Under the pieces are notes generated by a model, which was not told where the DNA came from, did not search any database, and saw only the letters and a list, made by a program, of their open reading frames with translations. A DNA stretch of 64,000 bases. It comes from Ligustrum vulgare. Taxonomy: Eukaryota; Streptophyta; Magnoliopsida; Lamiales; Oleaceae. Location: NCBI GenBank assembly GCA_963555705.1, contig OY743174.1:24865608-24929607 (forward strand), written 5' to 3'. Positions 46,853-57,817 of the stretch are shown here, one piece after another (within the stretch, counting starts at the first letter, position 1; every line of letters begins with the position of its first letter). The position numbers were made by a program, and so were the translations under genes.

Positions 46853-47814
46853 ATTACCCCCCAATATGGCGGAATTAATGTTCATCCATTAATTTTATGC
46901 CATATTAATCATTTCGATGTGTCCCTTTTCCTAGAAACTCTCAGCATTCTAATCTTTTTTTGTCTTTTCCAACATAGACCGTTCAGATTCTGTCTTTCTG
47001 CCTTCTTTTTCTCGCATAAAGAGGTGGATCCTTTCCCTATAAAAAGAGGATTTGGTTGCAGATACGTCTCTTATTCCTTTCTCCAGTATTGTACGCCACT
47101 GCTATCATGTATATTCCCCCATATTTGTCAGGTCTTTTGTTCCTATTTCTCCCGGATATGAACCATCTAACTTTCTTTTTCCACGATCTGATCTAAACAT
47201 ACCTTTGGTATGAGAGATATAGGAAAGTGTTTCTTGGCCGCGGAGGCTCCTTTCGGCGTCTCTCTCCCTTGTGATCCCTTTATAGGGTCATCACATGTAG
47301 AAGAACTGCCCGTAGGGAGGGCTCGCCAGCCATTTCTCACTCCATGATCGGCCAATGGCTTGCTGAGAGTGCTTCTCAAGCCGTTCACCTGTTGTGATTG
47401 CTTCCAGCGGATGCATCTGAGAAGACGAGGATGGAAGCTTCACAAATGTTGAGATGAAGGAGGGGGGAAGACCTACTAGGTGGGTCATCCTTGTTCACAA
47501 GCATGTCGCCATTGTTGGGGTGACGAAGATCGATCTGTAATAAAAACGTCCTCTGTAATAGTCGATAGGCAGTCTTCATTCTGTAGTAGTTGGTAGGCAG
47601 TATTTGTTTCCCTATTGTTGCTGAGTAAGGTCCTGTTGGCTCCTTTTGTATTGCAAAATGTACATAACTTTTTTGAATAAAAGGAATATTATTTGTTATG
47701 GCGCATCTTATTTTCATTTTCCCTTTGTTTTTCTTGTGCGATAATAGCGCGCCTTTCCCTACGAAATACAATGCGTTTATATTTGTTCGTCCTCCCATAT
47801 GGAAGGAACATATT
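46853..47814 (-). other. 3' untranslated region of gypsy element B
   Basis: Between the polypurine tract and the end of integrase there is about 950 bp without convincing coding sequence. Long 3' noncoding regions are common in Tat/Retand-type elements. Confidence 0.4.
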
Positions 47815-48918
47815 TCTACAAGTATTTGTCGTTGATGGATCTTATGTGCTTCGTGTTATCTAGATCCTCCAAATGATAAGCTCCGTTGGATAATACACTG
47901 CTCACCCTGAATGACCCTTCCCAATTAGGCGATCATTTTCCATATTTGGGATTTTTACTTTCTAACGGGAGTATGGTTTTTCAGACCAAATCGCCCACGC
48001 TAAATAATTTGGCTACCACTTTGTTGTTGTAATATTTAGCCACTTTTTTGCTTTTGAACTTGCAATCTATCAATGACGTCCAACTTTAATTCATCCAGTT
48101 TTAAAAGATTCTAAAACATCAATTCTGCATAGTCGCTTTCGCATAGATGGTTCTATAAACTTGTTCGAATTGATTGCACGTTGATCTCCATAGGTAGTAC
48201 TGCTTCTTGTCCATAGGTAAGCTGAAACGGAGTTACACCTGTACTCGTTCGTAGAGACGTTCTGTAAGCCCACAAGGCATTGTTCAAACATTCGTGCCAA
48301 TTCCTGGCATTTTTGCCCAACATTTTTCGTATAATGCTCTTCAGGGTTTTATTGGAAGACTCTGCTTGCCCGTTAGACTGAGCGTAAGAAGGAGTAGAGT
48401 TAACCAGCTTGATACCAAATTCGTCCAAGAACTCCTTTACTAGATTTCCATTCAATGAGGTCACATGGTCTACCATTATGGTTTGTGGCCCCCGAACCTA
48501 TAAATAATGTGGTCGCGAATGAATCCGATGACATTCTTTTGGGAAATCTCTTTCAAAGGAACAGTCTCTACCCATTTAGTAAAGAAGTCCGTCGCTACAA
48601 TAATGAACGTGTGTTGTTTGCACGATGGGGGATGAATCTTCCCTATTAAATCAATAGTCCAAGCTTTAAACGGCCAAGGTTTAATAATAGGCGCTATTTC
48701 CCTGGTTGACGCTCTTTGGGTTGGTCCGTGTCTCTGACACGCTAGGCAACTCTTTGCATATTGTATGCAGGATTCTCCCATTTTGGGCCAAAAGTATCCA
48801 CTCCTAATAATCAACCATCTCATTTTTTTTCCGGCTTGATGGTCCCCACACATCCCTTTATGGACTTCTGCCATAATGGTCTTAGTCTCGATCAAACTTA
48901 TGCACTTTAATAGCACCC
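47815..48918 (-). pseudogene. Integrase of element B
   Basis: The frame 48916-48476 reads the zinc-binding region (VHKGMCGDHQ ... CIQYAKSCLACQ) and the start of the catalytic core (WTIDLIGKIH, then ATDFFTKWVETVPLKEI). A one-base shift near 48480 moves to PQTIMVDHVTSLNGNLVKEF, where the family has an Asp-Asn-Gly motif, and on to YAQSNGQAESSNKTL with the catalytic Glu. The C-terminal domain (KVAKYYNNKVVAKLFSVGDL, then GSFRVSSVLSNGAYHLEDLD) continues to 47815 with at least two stops in place of W codons. It is inactive. Confidence 0.8.
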
Positions 48919-49755
48919 TGATGAGATCCCGATCGGGGAATTTCGTCGAACACGCGGAATAACGAAATTTAAAACCCTAGGAAAGATCTAAATCAGATTT
49001 GACACGAAAAATAACAAGAACACGAATAAATAGACGGAAATTAAAATAAGATTGACGGTAGGACCTGGACCCAACAATCACGACGCAATAAATTGACGAT
49101 GCGGATTGAAGAACCGAGGTTTTCGAAACGCCACAAGGGATGCCAAATTCCTTGATAAGTTTCTGATTGGAACGCCACAAACATTCAGGGAAAATATTTG
49201 ATAAGTTCTATAAATTGTTCTTCAAGAACAAGAAAAAAGGAATCCTCCTTTTCGATAGAGAAAATTCTCACATTCATTCAATAATTCAAAGTTGTCTGTT
49301 TACAATGATAAAGAAAACCTAATTATAGTCCAAAAACGCGTCAAAATAAACCTAGCCGCAAAATCCACGAAATAAAACGCGGCGCCCTTTTACGGCTGTA
49401 ACATATGTGTTTACGGCCGTAATTGACCCTCGGGTCTAAAACTGTTTTTATCTCTTACGGCCGTGACATGGTTCTTACGGCCGTAAGTCACCTACTGACT
49501 AAAATTGCATAACTTCGTTACGTCCGTGAAAATGATGGTTACGGTCGTGCGATAACAAAGTTACGACCGTGAACACTGGTTTTACGGCCGTGAATGTGCT
49601 CTTGGTCACCAAACCTTAACCCTTTTGATTCGGCTCGATCCCTTTGCCTCCTCGGCTCGCTTCCAACATGAAACTTGTATCGTTTCTCGCGTAGATCACT
49701 GTCGCATTGCAGATAGGTCGACTTCTCCTTTGATCTCCTACTTCGGATCACATCA
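48919..49755 (-). repeat. 3' LTR of element C
   Basis: 837 bp. On the minus strand the order is TGATGTGATCC start, CCAACATGAAACTTG motif (inverted on plus, 49663-49677), palindrome array (49390-49593), AT-rich R/U5 and a GGGATCTCATCA end. Confidence 0.9.
49390..49593. repeat. Palindrome array in the 3' LTR of element C
   Basis: Eight sites: TTACGGCTGTAA, TTACGGCCGTAA, TTACGGCCGTGA, TTACGGCCGTAA, TTACGTCCGTGA, TTACGGTCGTGC, TTACGACCGTGA and TTACGGCCGTGA. Confidence 0.9.
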
Positions 49756-51008
49756 TCCCCCCTTTCTTGGAAAGGATTCGACCTCGAATCCGTATATGGC
49801 CTCTCCTTTATGTGTCTCTTGCTTTCGTTGGCTCGAGAGACCTGTTCCTGTTTTGTTCTATGCATCATACTTCGGGGTTGTTCTGTCCGGCAATTAATTT
49901 TCCCTTTGGCCTTAGTTTTGTAATTTGGTTGTAGTACCTGCAAAACAGAATTTGCCAAACTAGGGAGGGATGTGTTAGCAAATGCAAATAAGCTCATTTT
50001 TGTGGTGGACTCTCTTTTCTTTTTCTTTGTACTCTCAAGCTCACCTTTTTCTGAGGTCGTGGCCTCAACTCTCTTATTTTCAATTTTCACACCCTCTCCT
50101 TTTTCTGAGGTCGTGGCCTCAACGCTCTTATTTTTTTTCTCAAACTCGCTCTTTATTTTCAATTGGTCCTCTTGGACCTCTTTAGGTGTTAGCGGAGCAA
50201 GAGTGATCATTTTTCCACCCTTCACGAAAGAATATCTATTTTTGAACCCATCATGCACCACTCTCCTATCATGCTGCCATGGCATTCCCAATAAAATATG
50301 CCCAACATTCATAGGGACCACATCGCACACAACCTCATCTCTATAACCCCCAATGGTGAATTTAATATTAACCTGCTTGTTCACCTTAAGTTCTCCCGAC
50401 TCGGTTAACCACTGTAATTTATAGGGGTTGGGGTGTTTCACCTTAGGCAATCCTAACTTCTCCACCAATAATGTACTAACCACATTAGTACAACTTCCGC
50501 CATCAATTACCATCCCACAAACCTTTTTCCCCACCAAACACCTAGTGTGGAAAAGATTATCCCGCTGTTCATCAATCTCAACCATCTTAGTTCGAGAATT
50601 TAGGACACGTCTATTCACAAGGGACCCTTTCACCGCATAAGTTAACCCCTCTTCATCGCTACTACTAGCCCCAATATCTACTAACTTAGGCATTCCCTTA
50701 AATTCGTCCTCAGAACTAATTTCACCATTATCACGCAAAAGCATTACTTTCTTATTTGGACACTGTGACGCTATATGGCCCATCCCAAAACACTTAAAGC
50801 ACTTAATATTTCTATCCCTAGTAGGTTGAGAATCAGAAATATTTTTACCTTTAGTTGTAAGTTCCTCCTTTCCCTTCGGGACGTGTTCATCATTGTGATC
50901 CTTCCTCGGTTGTGATGTAGGATAAGTTCCCGGTGATTGTTTAGATGTCCCCTTTCGCCTCAATTGCCTTTCTACCTTCATTGCCATGTGCACCATGTCT
51001 TCCAGTTC
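49539..51008 (-). pseudogene. Gag C-terminus, zinc knuckle and protease of element C, fused to the polyprotein end
   Basis: The frame continues directly from Gag (VELEDMVHMAMKVERQ). It has a CCHC knuckle CFKCFGMGHIASQC, the retropepsin-like region MVIDGGSCTNVVSTLLVEKL, and CDVVPMNVGHILLGMPWQHD. A KKNKSVEATTSEKGE tract is partly repeated. It then reaches LPSLANSVLQVLQ, where RT should begin, and instead passes within about 50 codons to PYTDSRSNPFQERGDDVI, the end of the polyprotein, and runs into the LTR. The deletion of RT, RNase H and integrase keeps the frame open. Confidence 0.85.
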
Positions 51009-51920
51009 CACTTAATGTTGTAACTCAACGATGTTTGCAATATCTCTGTTCAGTCCACTCAAAAATCTAGCCATTGTAGCTTCCCGATCCTCCACCACGT
51101 TGGCCCTAATCATGGCTACCTCCATGTCTCTATGATATTCCTCTACACTCCTAGAACCCTGCATGAGCCCCTGTAACCTTTGATAGATATCCCTATGATA
51201 GTGTCTTGGGACAAACCTCTTCCTCATGATGGTTTTCATCTCACGCCATGTATCCACCGGCCCTTCACCATTCCTCCTCCGATCCTTCACCAACTGATCC
51301 CACCAATTAATGGCATAATTGGTGAACTCAACAACCGCTAGTTTCACCTTCTTTCCTTCTGAATAATTGTGGCAATCAAACATCAATTCTACCTTCTTCT
51401 CCCAATCTAGGTAAGCCTCCGGATCACTCCTCCCATGAAAAGGTGGAATAGACATTTTTATTTTACCTAGATTATCATCTATCTCATCCCGATCACCACG
51501 ACCTCTTCTATTATTTGCCCTTTCATTCCTATCTCCTCTACCCCTTCTCCTCCTTACACTATCCACAGATGATTGGATACTACTTCCTTCACTCGCAAAC
51601 TCTTCATCATCAAACCCATATCCAACCCTTTGATTATGTCTCCCCCTATGATCCCTCCGGTCTTCCCTCCTAACTCTAGGACCCGCATGAGTTTGTTCCC
51701 TACGCAACTTGTTAATAGTTTCCTCCTGCCTATCCATCCTAGTCATCAACTTCTCAAACTGCTCATGTATCGTCTCCATCACACCTACATCATTGTTATT
51801 CACTCTATTCATACCTTCCGGTCGTTTGTTGTGGCTCGTTGATGGAGCTGCTGGTTCCCTTTTGTAAATTCCTTGGTTGTCCCCAACTGATGAGGATGAT
51901 GAATCCCGTCGGCTAGACAT
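51009..51920 (-). pseudogene. Gag of element C, N-terminal and capsid part, ended by one nonsense codon
   Basis: The 302-residue frame has an N-terminal coiled-coil-like part (ETIHEQFEKLMTRMDRQEET, INKLRREQ), an Arg-rich segment (RRRRGRGDRNERANNRRGRG) and the capsid core (SIPPFHGRSDPEAYLDWEKK, then YAINWWDQLV and RKRFVPRHYHRD). It ends at ANIVELQH followed by TAA, where the related element A reads ELQHYVELEDML. The Tyr codon TAT is changed to TAA. Otherwise Gag is intact. Confidence 0.85.
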
Positions 51921-52197
51921 TATTAGTCTTCACAGAAATAAATTCGGAATATTTAGGAAAATAATGGATTTTTTTTTTAAACTGCTAGACAATTTGACTA
52001 CGAATATGGCAGAAAAAATGGAATTGGATTTGGACGAGAAATGAACAAGAAAAACACTTTTGAATTTTTGGGACTGACTCTTATGGATCAACTGGAAAAA
52101 TTTATGACTGACACGAAGAACGCGAAGAACAAGAAAAAAAAATCAAGCAAATCAAGAAACGCAAGAATCTGAAATAGAACCTGGCTCTGATACCAGA

Positions 52198-53055
52198 TGA
52201 TGAGATCCCGGTCGGGGAATCTCGTCGAACACGCGGAATAACGAAATTTAAAACCCTAGGAAAGATCTAAATCAGATCTGACACGAAAAATAACAAGAAC
52301 ACGAATAAATAGACGGAAATTAAAATAAGATTGACGGTAGGACCTGGACCCAACAATCACGACGCAATAAATTGACGATGCGGATTGAAGAACCGAAGTT
52401 TTCGAAACGCCACAAGGGATGCCAAATTCCTTGATAAGTTTCTGATTGGAACGCCACAAACATTCAGGGAAAATATTTGATAAGTTCTATAAATTGTTCT
52501 TCAAGAACAAGAAAAAAGGAATCCTCCTTTTCGAGAAAGAAAATTCTCACATTCATTCAATAATTCAAAGTTGTCTGTTTACAATGATAAAGAAAACCTA
52601 ATTATAGTCCAAAAACGCGTCAAAATAAACCTAGCTGAAAAATCCACGAAATAAAACGCGGCGCCCTTTTACGGCCGTAACATATGTGTTTACGACCGTA
52701 ATTGACCCTCGGGTCTAAAATTGTTTTTATCTCTTACGGCCGTGACATGGTTCTTACGGCCGTAAGTCACCTACTGACTAAAATTGCATAACTTCGTTAC
52801 GTCCGTGAAAATGATGGTTACGGTAGTGCGATAACAAAGTTACGGCCGTGAATGTAGCTGTTACGGCCGTGAACACTGGTTTTACGGCCGTGAATGTGCT
52901 CTTGGTCACCAAACCTTAACCCATTTGATTCGGCTCGATCCCTTTGCCTCCTCGGCTCGCTTCCAACATGAAACTTGTGCCGTTTCTCGCGTAGATCACT
53001 GTCGCATTGCCGATAGGTCGACTTCTCCTTTGGTCTCCTACTTCGGATCACATCA
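52198..53055 (-). repeat. 5' LTR of element C
   Basis: 858 bp with the same organisation as the 3' copy. The palindrome array (52669-52893) has one more unit than the 3' LTR: TTACGGCCGTGAATGTAGCTG is extra. Confidence 0.9.
52669..52893. repeat. Palindrome array in the 5' LTR of element C
   Basis: Nine sites in the same order as in the 3' LTR, with one extra TTACGGCCGTGA about 21 bp before the penultimate one and a few transitions between the two copies. Confidence 0.9.
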
Positions 53056-54256
53056 CACCCCATCTGAACGCTTCTTGTATACTTGTTAGTCTATGAGGAC
53101 ATAATTTAATGCACGCAGTTTCATTTTCCTGTCGTTTCTTCCACCAGGTTCTTCCAAAAATTTCTTTATTTCTTCTCTCCAATCCATCGCATCCCCGTTT
53201 AGTATACAATGAATACTGATTTCCTTTATCCTCATTTGTACGGCGGGCAAGATTATTCCGTACTCAGAAGTTGTTGTGTCATTTACCACCTTTGAATAAC
53301 CCGAAGCGACTTGGGCTAATTCGTTCGCTACATCGTTGTAAATCCTGCTTATGTACTGAAGCTCCACTTGATCAAATTCCTCCAAAAGCTCTTGGGCGAG
53401 CTCGTGTTGCTTTACCACAGAATCGCTCTGGCACTTGAAATCGCCCGTTAATTGGTATATTACCAACTGAGAATCTCCCCGGATAATCACATTCTTCACT
53501 TTCAGCTCTACTAACAGTTCTAGCCCCGTGATCAATGCTTCGTACTCGGCTTGATTGTTAGTACATGCTCTTTCCAAGGTGAGAGCATACTTGTAACAGA
53601 GTCCCAGAGGATTTATTAAAACTATACCAACCCCTGCGCCCTGGTAAGTTTTTGATCCATCAAAACATAAAACCCAAGGCTTTGTTTCGAGCGAATCCAC
53701 TTCTAAATTAACCTCCTTAGGCATGTCCAAACATGGATGATCAGCCAAAAAGTTGGCTAAGGCTTGATTTTTAATTACCTTTTGAGGTACGTGTTGTATT
53801 TCAAATTCAGAAAGGGCAAATGTCCAAAGGCCAATTCTTTGATGTAAAACAGGGCGAGAAAACAAATATTTGACTATATTTACTTTAGATATCAAATACA
53901 CGATTACATGCCGTAAATAGGCCCTTAGTTTAGTACATGTGAAATATAGAGCGAGACAAAGTTTTTCTATAGCTGAATAATTACATTCACACTTCGTCAA
54001 TTGTCTGCTTAAGCAGTAAATCGCTCTCTCCTCGCCCGGTTGGTCTTTTTGCGCGACCATTCCAGCTATAGATCTTTGCTTCGCCGATATATATACTTTC
54101 ATGGGCTTCCCATGAATTGGTGACACCAGCACAGGCGGACTTGATAAGTATACCTTTAGGCTGTTGTAAGCTTTTTGGTGTTCTTCCCGTCAGACAAATT
54201 TGTCTTGATTTTTCAACTTTAAAAGAGGCGAAAAAACTTTTGTTCACCCTGAACAA
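53056..54256 (-). pseudogene. RNase H and archaeal-type RNase H of element B
   Basis: The first domain contains ERAIYCLSRQLTKCECNYSA and EKLCLALYFTCTKLRAYLRH. A linker with LANFLADHPC follows, and then the second domain: VLCFDGSKTYQGAGVGIVL, NNQAEYEALITGLELL and IIRGDSQLVIYQLTG, with the Asp, Glu and Asp of the active site visible. It shares a frameshift with the RT end (about 54130-54256). A TAA stop stands after ALNYVLID, just before the insertion point of C. Confidence 0.8.
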
Positions 54257-55041
54257 TTAGAAATAAAACGCCGTAAGAAATTTACTTGTCCTAGAAACTT
54301 TTGCAATTCCTTTTTATTAGCAGGCGGTTTTGCTTCTAGAATGGCTCTAGCTTTATTTTTGTCAAGTTCGATCCCCCTCTTGTGTACCAGAAAACCAAGG
54401 AAGTTTCCTGAATTAACACCAAACACATATTTCAAAGTGTTTAACTTCAACTCGTACTGCCTCATTCGTCTAAATGAATGCCTTAGTTGTTGAAAATGGA
54501 CTTTTTCTTTCATTGACTTTACCACAATATCATCTACGTATACTTCAATAAATTCCCCAATCATGTCATGAAAGATTAAATTCATTGCCATTTGATAAGT
54601 GGCCCCAGCATTTTTTAGGACGAAGAGCATGACTACCCACTCAAAACATCCCAAGGCCCCTAGGCATATAAAGGACGTTTTATGCACATCTTCATCAGCT
54701 ATGTAAATTTGGTTGTATCCAGAATACCCATCCATGATTGAATACATGACATGCCCTGACGTTGAATCTGCTAAAGAATCCACCGTTGGCATAGGATACT
54801 CATCTTTAGGCGTGTCTAAATTTAGATTCCTGAAATCTATGCACACCCCAATGCTACCATTCCTTTTAGACACGGGCACAATATTAGATAACCATTCTAC
54901 ATACATGGCCGTCCTAATAAAACCAGCCTTTAAAAGACGTTCAATTTCCCTTTTTACTTCAGGTAATACATTAGGGGTAAAACGCCTAGGTGGCTGCTTA
55001 TGTGGCGTAAAATTATATTTATTTGGTAGTTTGTGTTCCAC
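54244..55041 (-). pseudogene. Reverse transcriptase of element B
   Basis: The 265-residue frame covers the RT domain: KREIERLLKAGFIRTAMYVE, the CIDFRNLN block, YSIMDGYSGYNQI, and the active site VYVDDIVVKS intact. FLGFLVHKRGIELDK and KELQKFLGQVNFLRRFI follow. The frame is separated from the upstream polyprotein by a stop at LDRN (55042) and from RNase H by a frameshift. Confidence 0.85.
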
Positions 55042-56302
55042 CTAATTCCTATCTAAACTAGGCATGTGTTCATATTCCCAAGCAAAACAATCTATGTATT
55101 CTTTTAATAAGGCAATCGATTCATCACTTACCTCCCTACTGAGTGTTTGGCTGATGAATGTTGGGCGTTCTTCCCCTTCGTCGCCGATGTTCACTTTTAC
55201 AAGAGGGTCTTGCGCCTGAGCGTGCCCCTGTTTGGATATCCCTATTGCTTCATCGTCCAGGCTTTTTCCGAGCAACTCTTCCTCCAAACAATCCACCTTG
55301 TAAATCTTTCCATCAACATTCTGCTCCAACTAAAAAATGGCTAACTTGCACTTGAACGTTGACAATGCCGTTGCCTCTTTCGTCTTTTTTGCGTTTTCTT
55401 CAGACTTATTATTGAAAGTCGTTGGTCTGGCTTTTGAGGACCGAATATCTGCCACATTCCCTCTTAGCTGATTGCTTGTCATGATTCCTCAATGACTTTT
55501 ACGCCAATGACTAGCTTCTCAAGGGCCACTATATTTGGCCTCATCTGGTTGAACATCTCTATTAGGGTGTCAACCGAGAATGGTTCTTCGCTTAGTGCGA
55601 CAACTTGAGTTTCTTCTCCCTCTTGCACTACTCTAACAGGCCCATAATTCCCCTCGTACATTAATCTTTCTATAGAGTTCGCTTCCGCCATGAATGGTCT
55701 AAGATCTGCCTGTATCACTTCTGCTTCTCATTTATCATTCCAGAATACTAAACACTGGTTGAGTGATGAAGGTATGCACCGGCTCCCATGGATCCAATCT
55801 CTCCTTAAAAGTACGTTATAGCTGGTAGGACCATCTATCACGAAGAAAACTGTGGTCCTTGTGGTAGTTCCCACAGTGACGTCCAATGGCATCACTCATT
55901 TGGCCGACGTCACCCCCCGTTGAAGCTTGTGAGGATAACTTCCATTGGGATCATATCATCTTCCTTTTTTGCGAGTCTTCTCATCATTCTGGACGGGATG
56001 GTATTTATAGCGGCCCTGTTACCGATAAGAACCTTTGAAACTGTAATTCCATTGATTTGGGCCTTCACATACAGTGGCCTCAGATGTCTGGTTAGTTTCG
56101 TGGAGGGTTTCCTAAAGATAACCTTTTCCGCTGCATCGATCTCTACCTCCTGGCCGTCTTCCTTTATTTCGACTCTTTTCTTCACTTCGGCTTGCAATAC
56201 TTCTTGTCCCCCACTCTGATCTCTCAACTCTCCATGTGTGAACCATCCAGGAGGAGGAGGAAGGATCTTGGGAAGGGACTCATACTTCTCAACCCGTGGC
56301 AC
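55042..56302 (-). pseudogene. Gag-protease region of element B, broken
   Basis: 56302-55910 reads VEKYESLPKILPPPPGW and STKLTRHLRPLYVKAQINGI, then VSKVLIGNRAAINTIPSRMM, the retropepsin region with its active-site Asp-Ser/Asn-Gly changed. 55718-55479 and 55329-55042 continue the polyprotein (MIQADLRPFMAEANSIERLM, and ERPTFISQTLSREV before RT). Stops and shifts separate the three parts. Confidence 0.65.
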
Positions 56303-56392
56303 TCTAGTTTTCCTTTTGGGCGTTCCGTACAGTCGTAAAAATCGAACGCTCGCCCAGAGGGCTCGCTTAATAGATCCACTTTACGCACTCCT

Positions 56393-57253
56393 TGATGTGA
56401 TCCAGACCACGAATACAAGCCCGCTCAAAGATCTGATGATGATCAAAGGAGGACCGATGACTCGATTACAAACGAAAAGGGCCAACGAAGCAATGGACAA
56501 GCTAGTACAAGAAACAATGGCCAAAATAATGTTAGTGTCATCAAAAGAAGCAAGTTCCATGTTGGGATCGAGCCAAAACGACGAGTGGATCAACCTCATT
56601 CAAGCCGTCTAAGGAAATTGTGAAATTTCAAGAATTACGGCCGTAACATATACTCCTCACGGCCTTAACGAGTCTACTGTGGAAAAACAGAAATTTTGAA
56701 GAATTAATTTTACGGCCGTAACCCACACTGTCACGGTCGTAATGAAGCCTCGGGCTGAAAACAAGAATTTCAGAAATTAAGACTTACGGTCGTAATGGTT
56801 AAGCTGTAAGATATTTACGGCCGTAAATAAAGTAGTTACGGCCGTAACGGCTAAAACGCGTAAATATTAATTTTTTATTTCTTTCCTTATTTTTAGGTAT
56901 TTGTTTCCTAGTATAATTAAAACTCTTTAATCAGATTTTGACCCTATTTATAGGGATGTAATTTTCATTATTAAGCACACACCTTTGATATTATAATTGA
57001 GCGGCTATTTTGCTTTCACAATCTTATTCTTCATTGAATAAAATTCGAACTTGCGAGTTATTTTTGTTTGTTCAAATTTCGGTGAGAATTATTATTGCTT
57101 GTGATCAAGAGGTCAATATATCCCAGTGATTGTATTGGTTGCTTGGTTCAATTAATTTTAATTGGATCCATAAATCGTGGTTCTTTGGCGTTCTTGGGTC
57201 GATTTCAACATTTTGTGGGTTGCGTAGCTACAATTGCTACGTGATTTGCATCA
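56393..57253 (+). repeat. 5' LTR of element A
   Basis: 861 bp with TGATG (56393) and CATCA (57249-57253) ends. In order: CAAGTTCCATGTTGG (56551-56565), palindrome array (56635-56847), a TATTTATAGGGATG block, AATAAAATTCG and the conserved R/U5 part ending CTACAATTGCTACGTG, ATTTGCATCA. Confidence 0.9.
56635..56847. repeat. Palindrome array in the 5' LTR of element A
   Basis: Seven sites: four perfect TTACGGCCGTAA (56635, about 56710, about 56816 and 56836) and the variants TCACGGCCTTAA, TCACGGTCGTAA and TTACGGTCGTAA. Confidence 0.9.
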
Positions 57254-57255
57254 TT

Positions 57256-57272
57256 TGGTATCAGAGCTTAGG
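57256..57272 (+). other. Primer binding site of element A
   Basis: TGGTATCAGAGCTTAGG, two bases after the LTR, is complementary to the 3' end of initiator Met-tRNA in its first dozen bases. Confidence 0.85.
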
Positions 57273-57817
57273 TTCCAAAAATCAAGGTTATATCTCTGTT
57301 TTGTTTTCTTCAGTTTTCTTTAATCTTGTTTTTCGTGTTCTTCCAGTTCTTGAGTTTTTAATCCAAAAGGTGTCACAAAAAAATTCAAAAGTCGTTATTT
57401 CTTTCGTTTGGTATCCAAATTAAATTTCGTTTGTTTCCTTATTCTCGTAGTTGAATTTTCGAAAAAAAAACGAAAATCTCATCAAGTTCAAGAAAAAAAT
57501 TTATTATTTGATTTCAAGAATTGTTTTCTTGAATCAATCTTAGTTCTCATAAAAGTATCAAGTCCTATATAGAGTCAAATTCCATTCTCTAAAGGTCTTC
57601 TTCGAATTTTCCAACAAGTTCATTAATTTTCACTCATACTCGATTTGAATCATTCATGCTTGAACTTGTTTGAGTTCGGGTTCGTTCTTTGAAGCAATTG
57701 GGGTGAAAGTCATTGAGTGGAAAAAGGTAGAGAGGTGAGATCAATAGAGGGTAAAAGCCAAAAATTGAGTGATACACGAGCAAAATACACGTGAGACATA
57801 TATTACTTAGTTTTTGG
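57273..57817 (+). other. Leader of element A
   Basis: 545 bp between the primer site and the Gag start. It is AT-rich, with TTCTTGAATC-type repeats and a GAGTGATACACGAG block just before the ATG. Confidence 0.5.

Larger units (their letters stand above)
48919..53055 (-). mobile_element. Gypsy-derived element C, gag-only, with TSD CACCC
   Basis: The LTRs are 52198-53055 (5') and 48919-49755 (3'), with TGATG...CATCA ends. The primer site TGGTATCAGAGCCAGG (minus, 52180-52195) adjoins the 5' LTR. A polypurine tract AAGAAAGGGGGGA adjoins the 3' LTR (49756-49768). CACCC flanks both ends (48914-48918 and 53056-53060). The 2.4-kb interior encodes Gag and the protease region, then jumps to the end of the polyprotein; RT, RNase H and integrase are absent. 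By eye the LTRs differ at about 18 positions plus a 21-bp indel, so this is a fairly young insertion. Confidence 0.9.
46181..56392 (-). mobile_element. Gypsy element B (Tat-like), interrupted by elements C and A
   Basis: The minus-strand order is gag-protease (56302-55330), RT (55041-54244), RNase H and archaeal-type RNase H (54256-53086), integrase (48916-47815), polypurine tract and 3' LTR. A second RNase H domain marks the Tat lineage (Ogre, Retand). Element C (48919-53055) splits B between RNase H and integrase and duplicates CACCC. Removing C restores SDG-VLLKC. Element A cuts B at 56392 and hides the 5' end. Many stops show that B is old. Confidence 0.85.

Noticed and set aside
46921..47798. 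Short frames at 46919-47161, 47167-47388 and 47385-47798 as an extra ORF of element B
   Set aside because: No recognisable domain, random composition, overlapping on both strands. More likely the 3' noncoding region.
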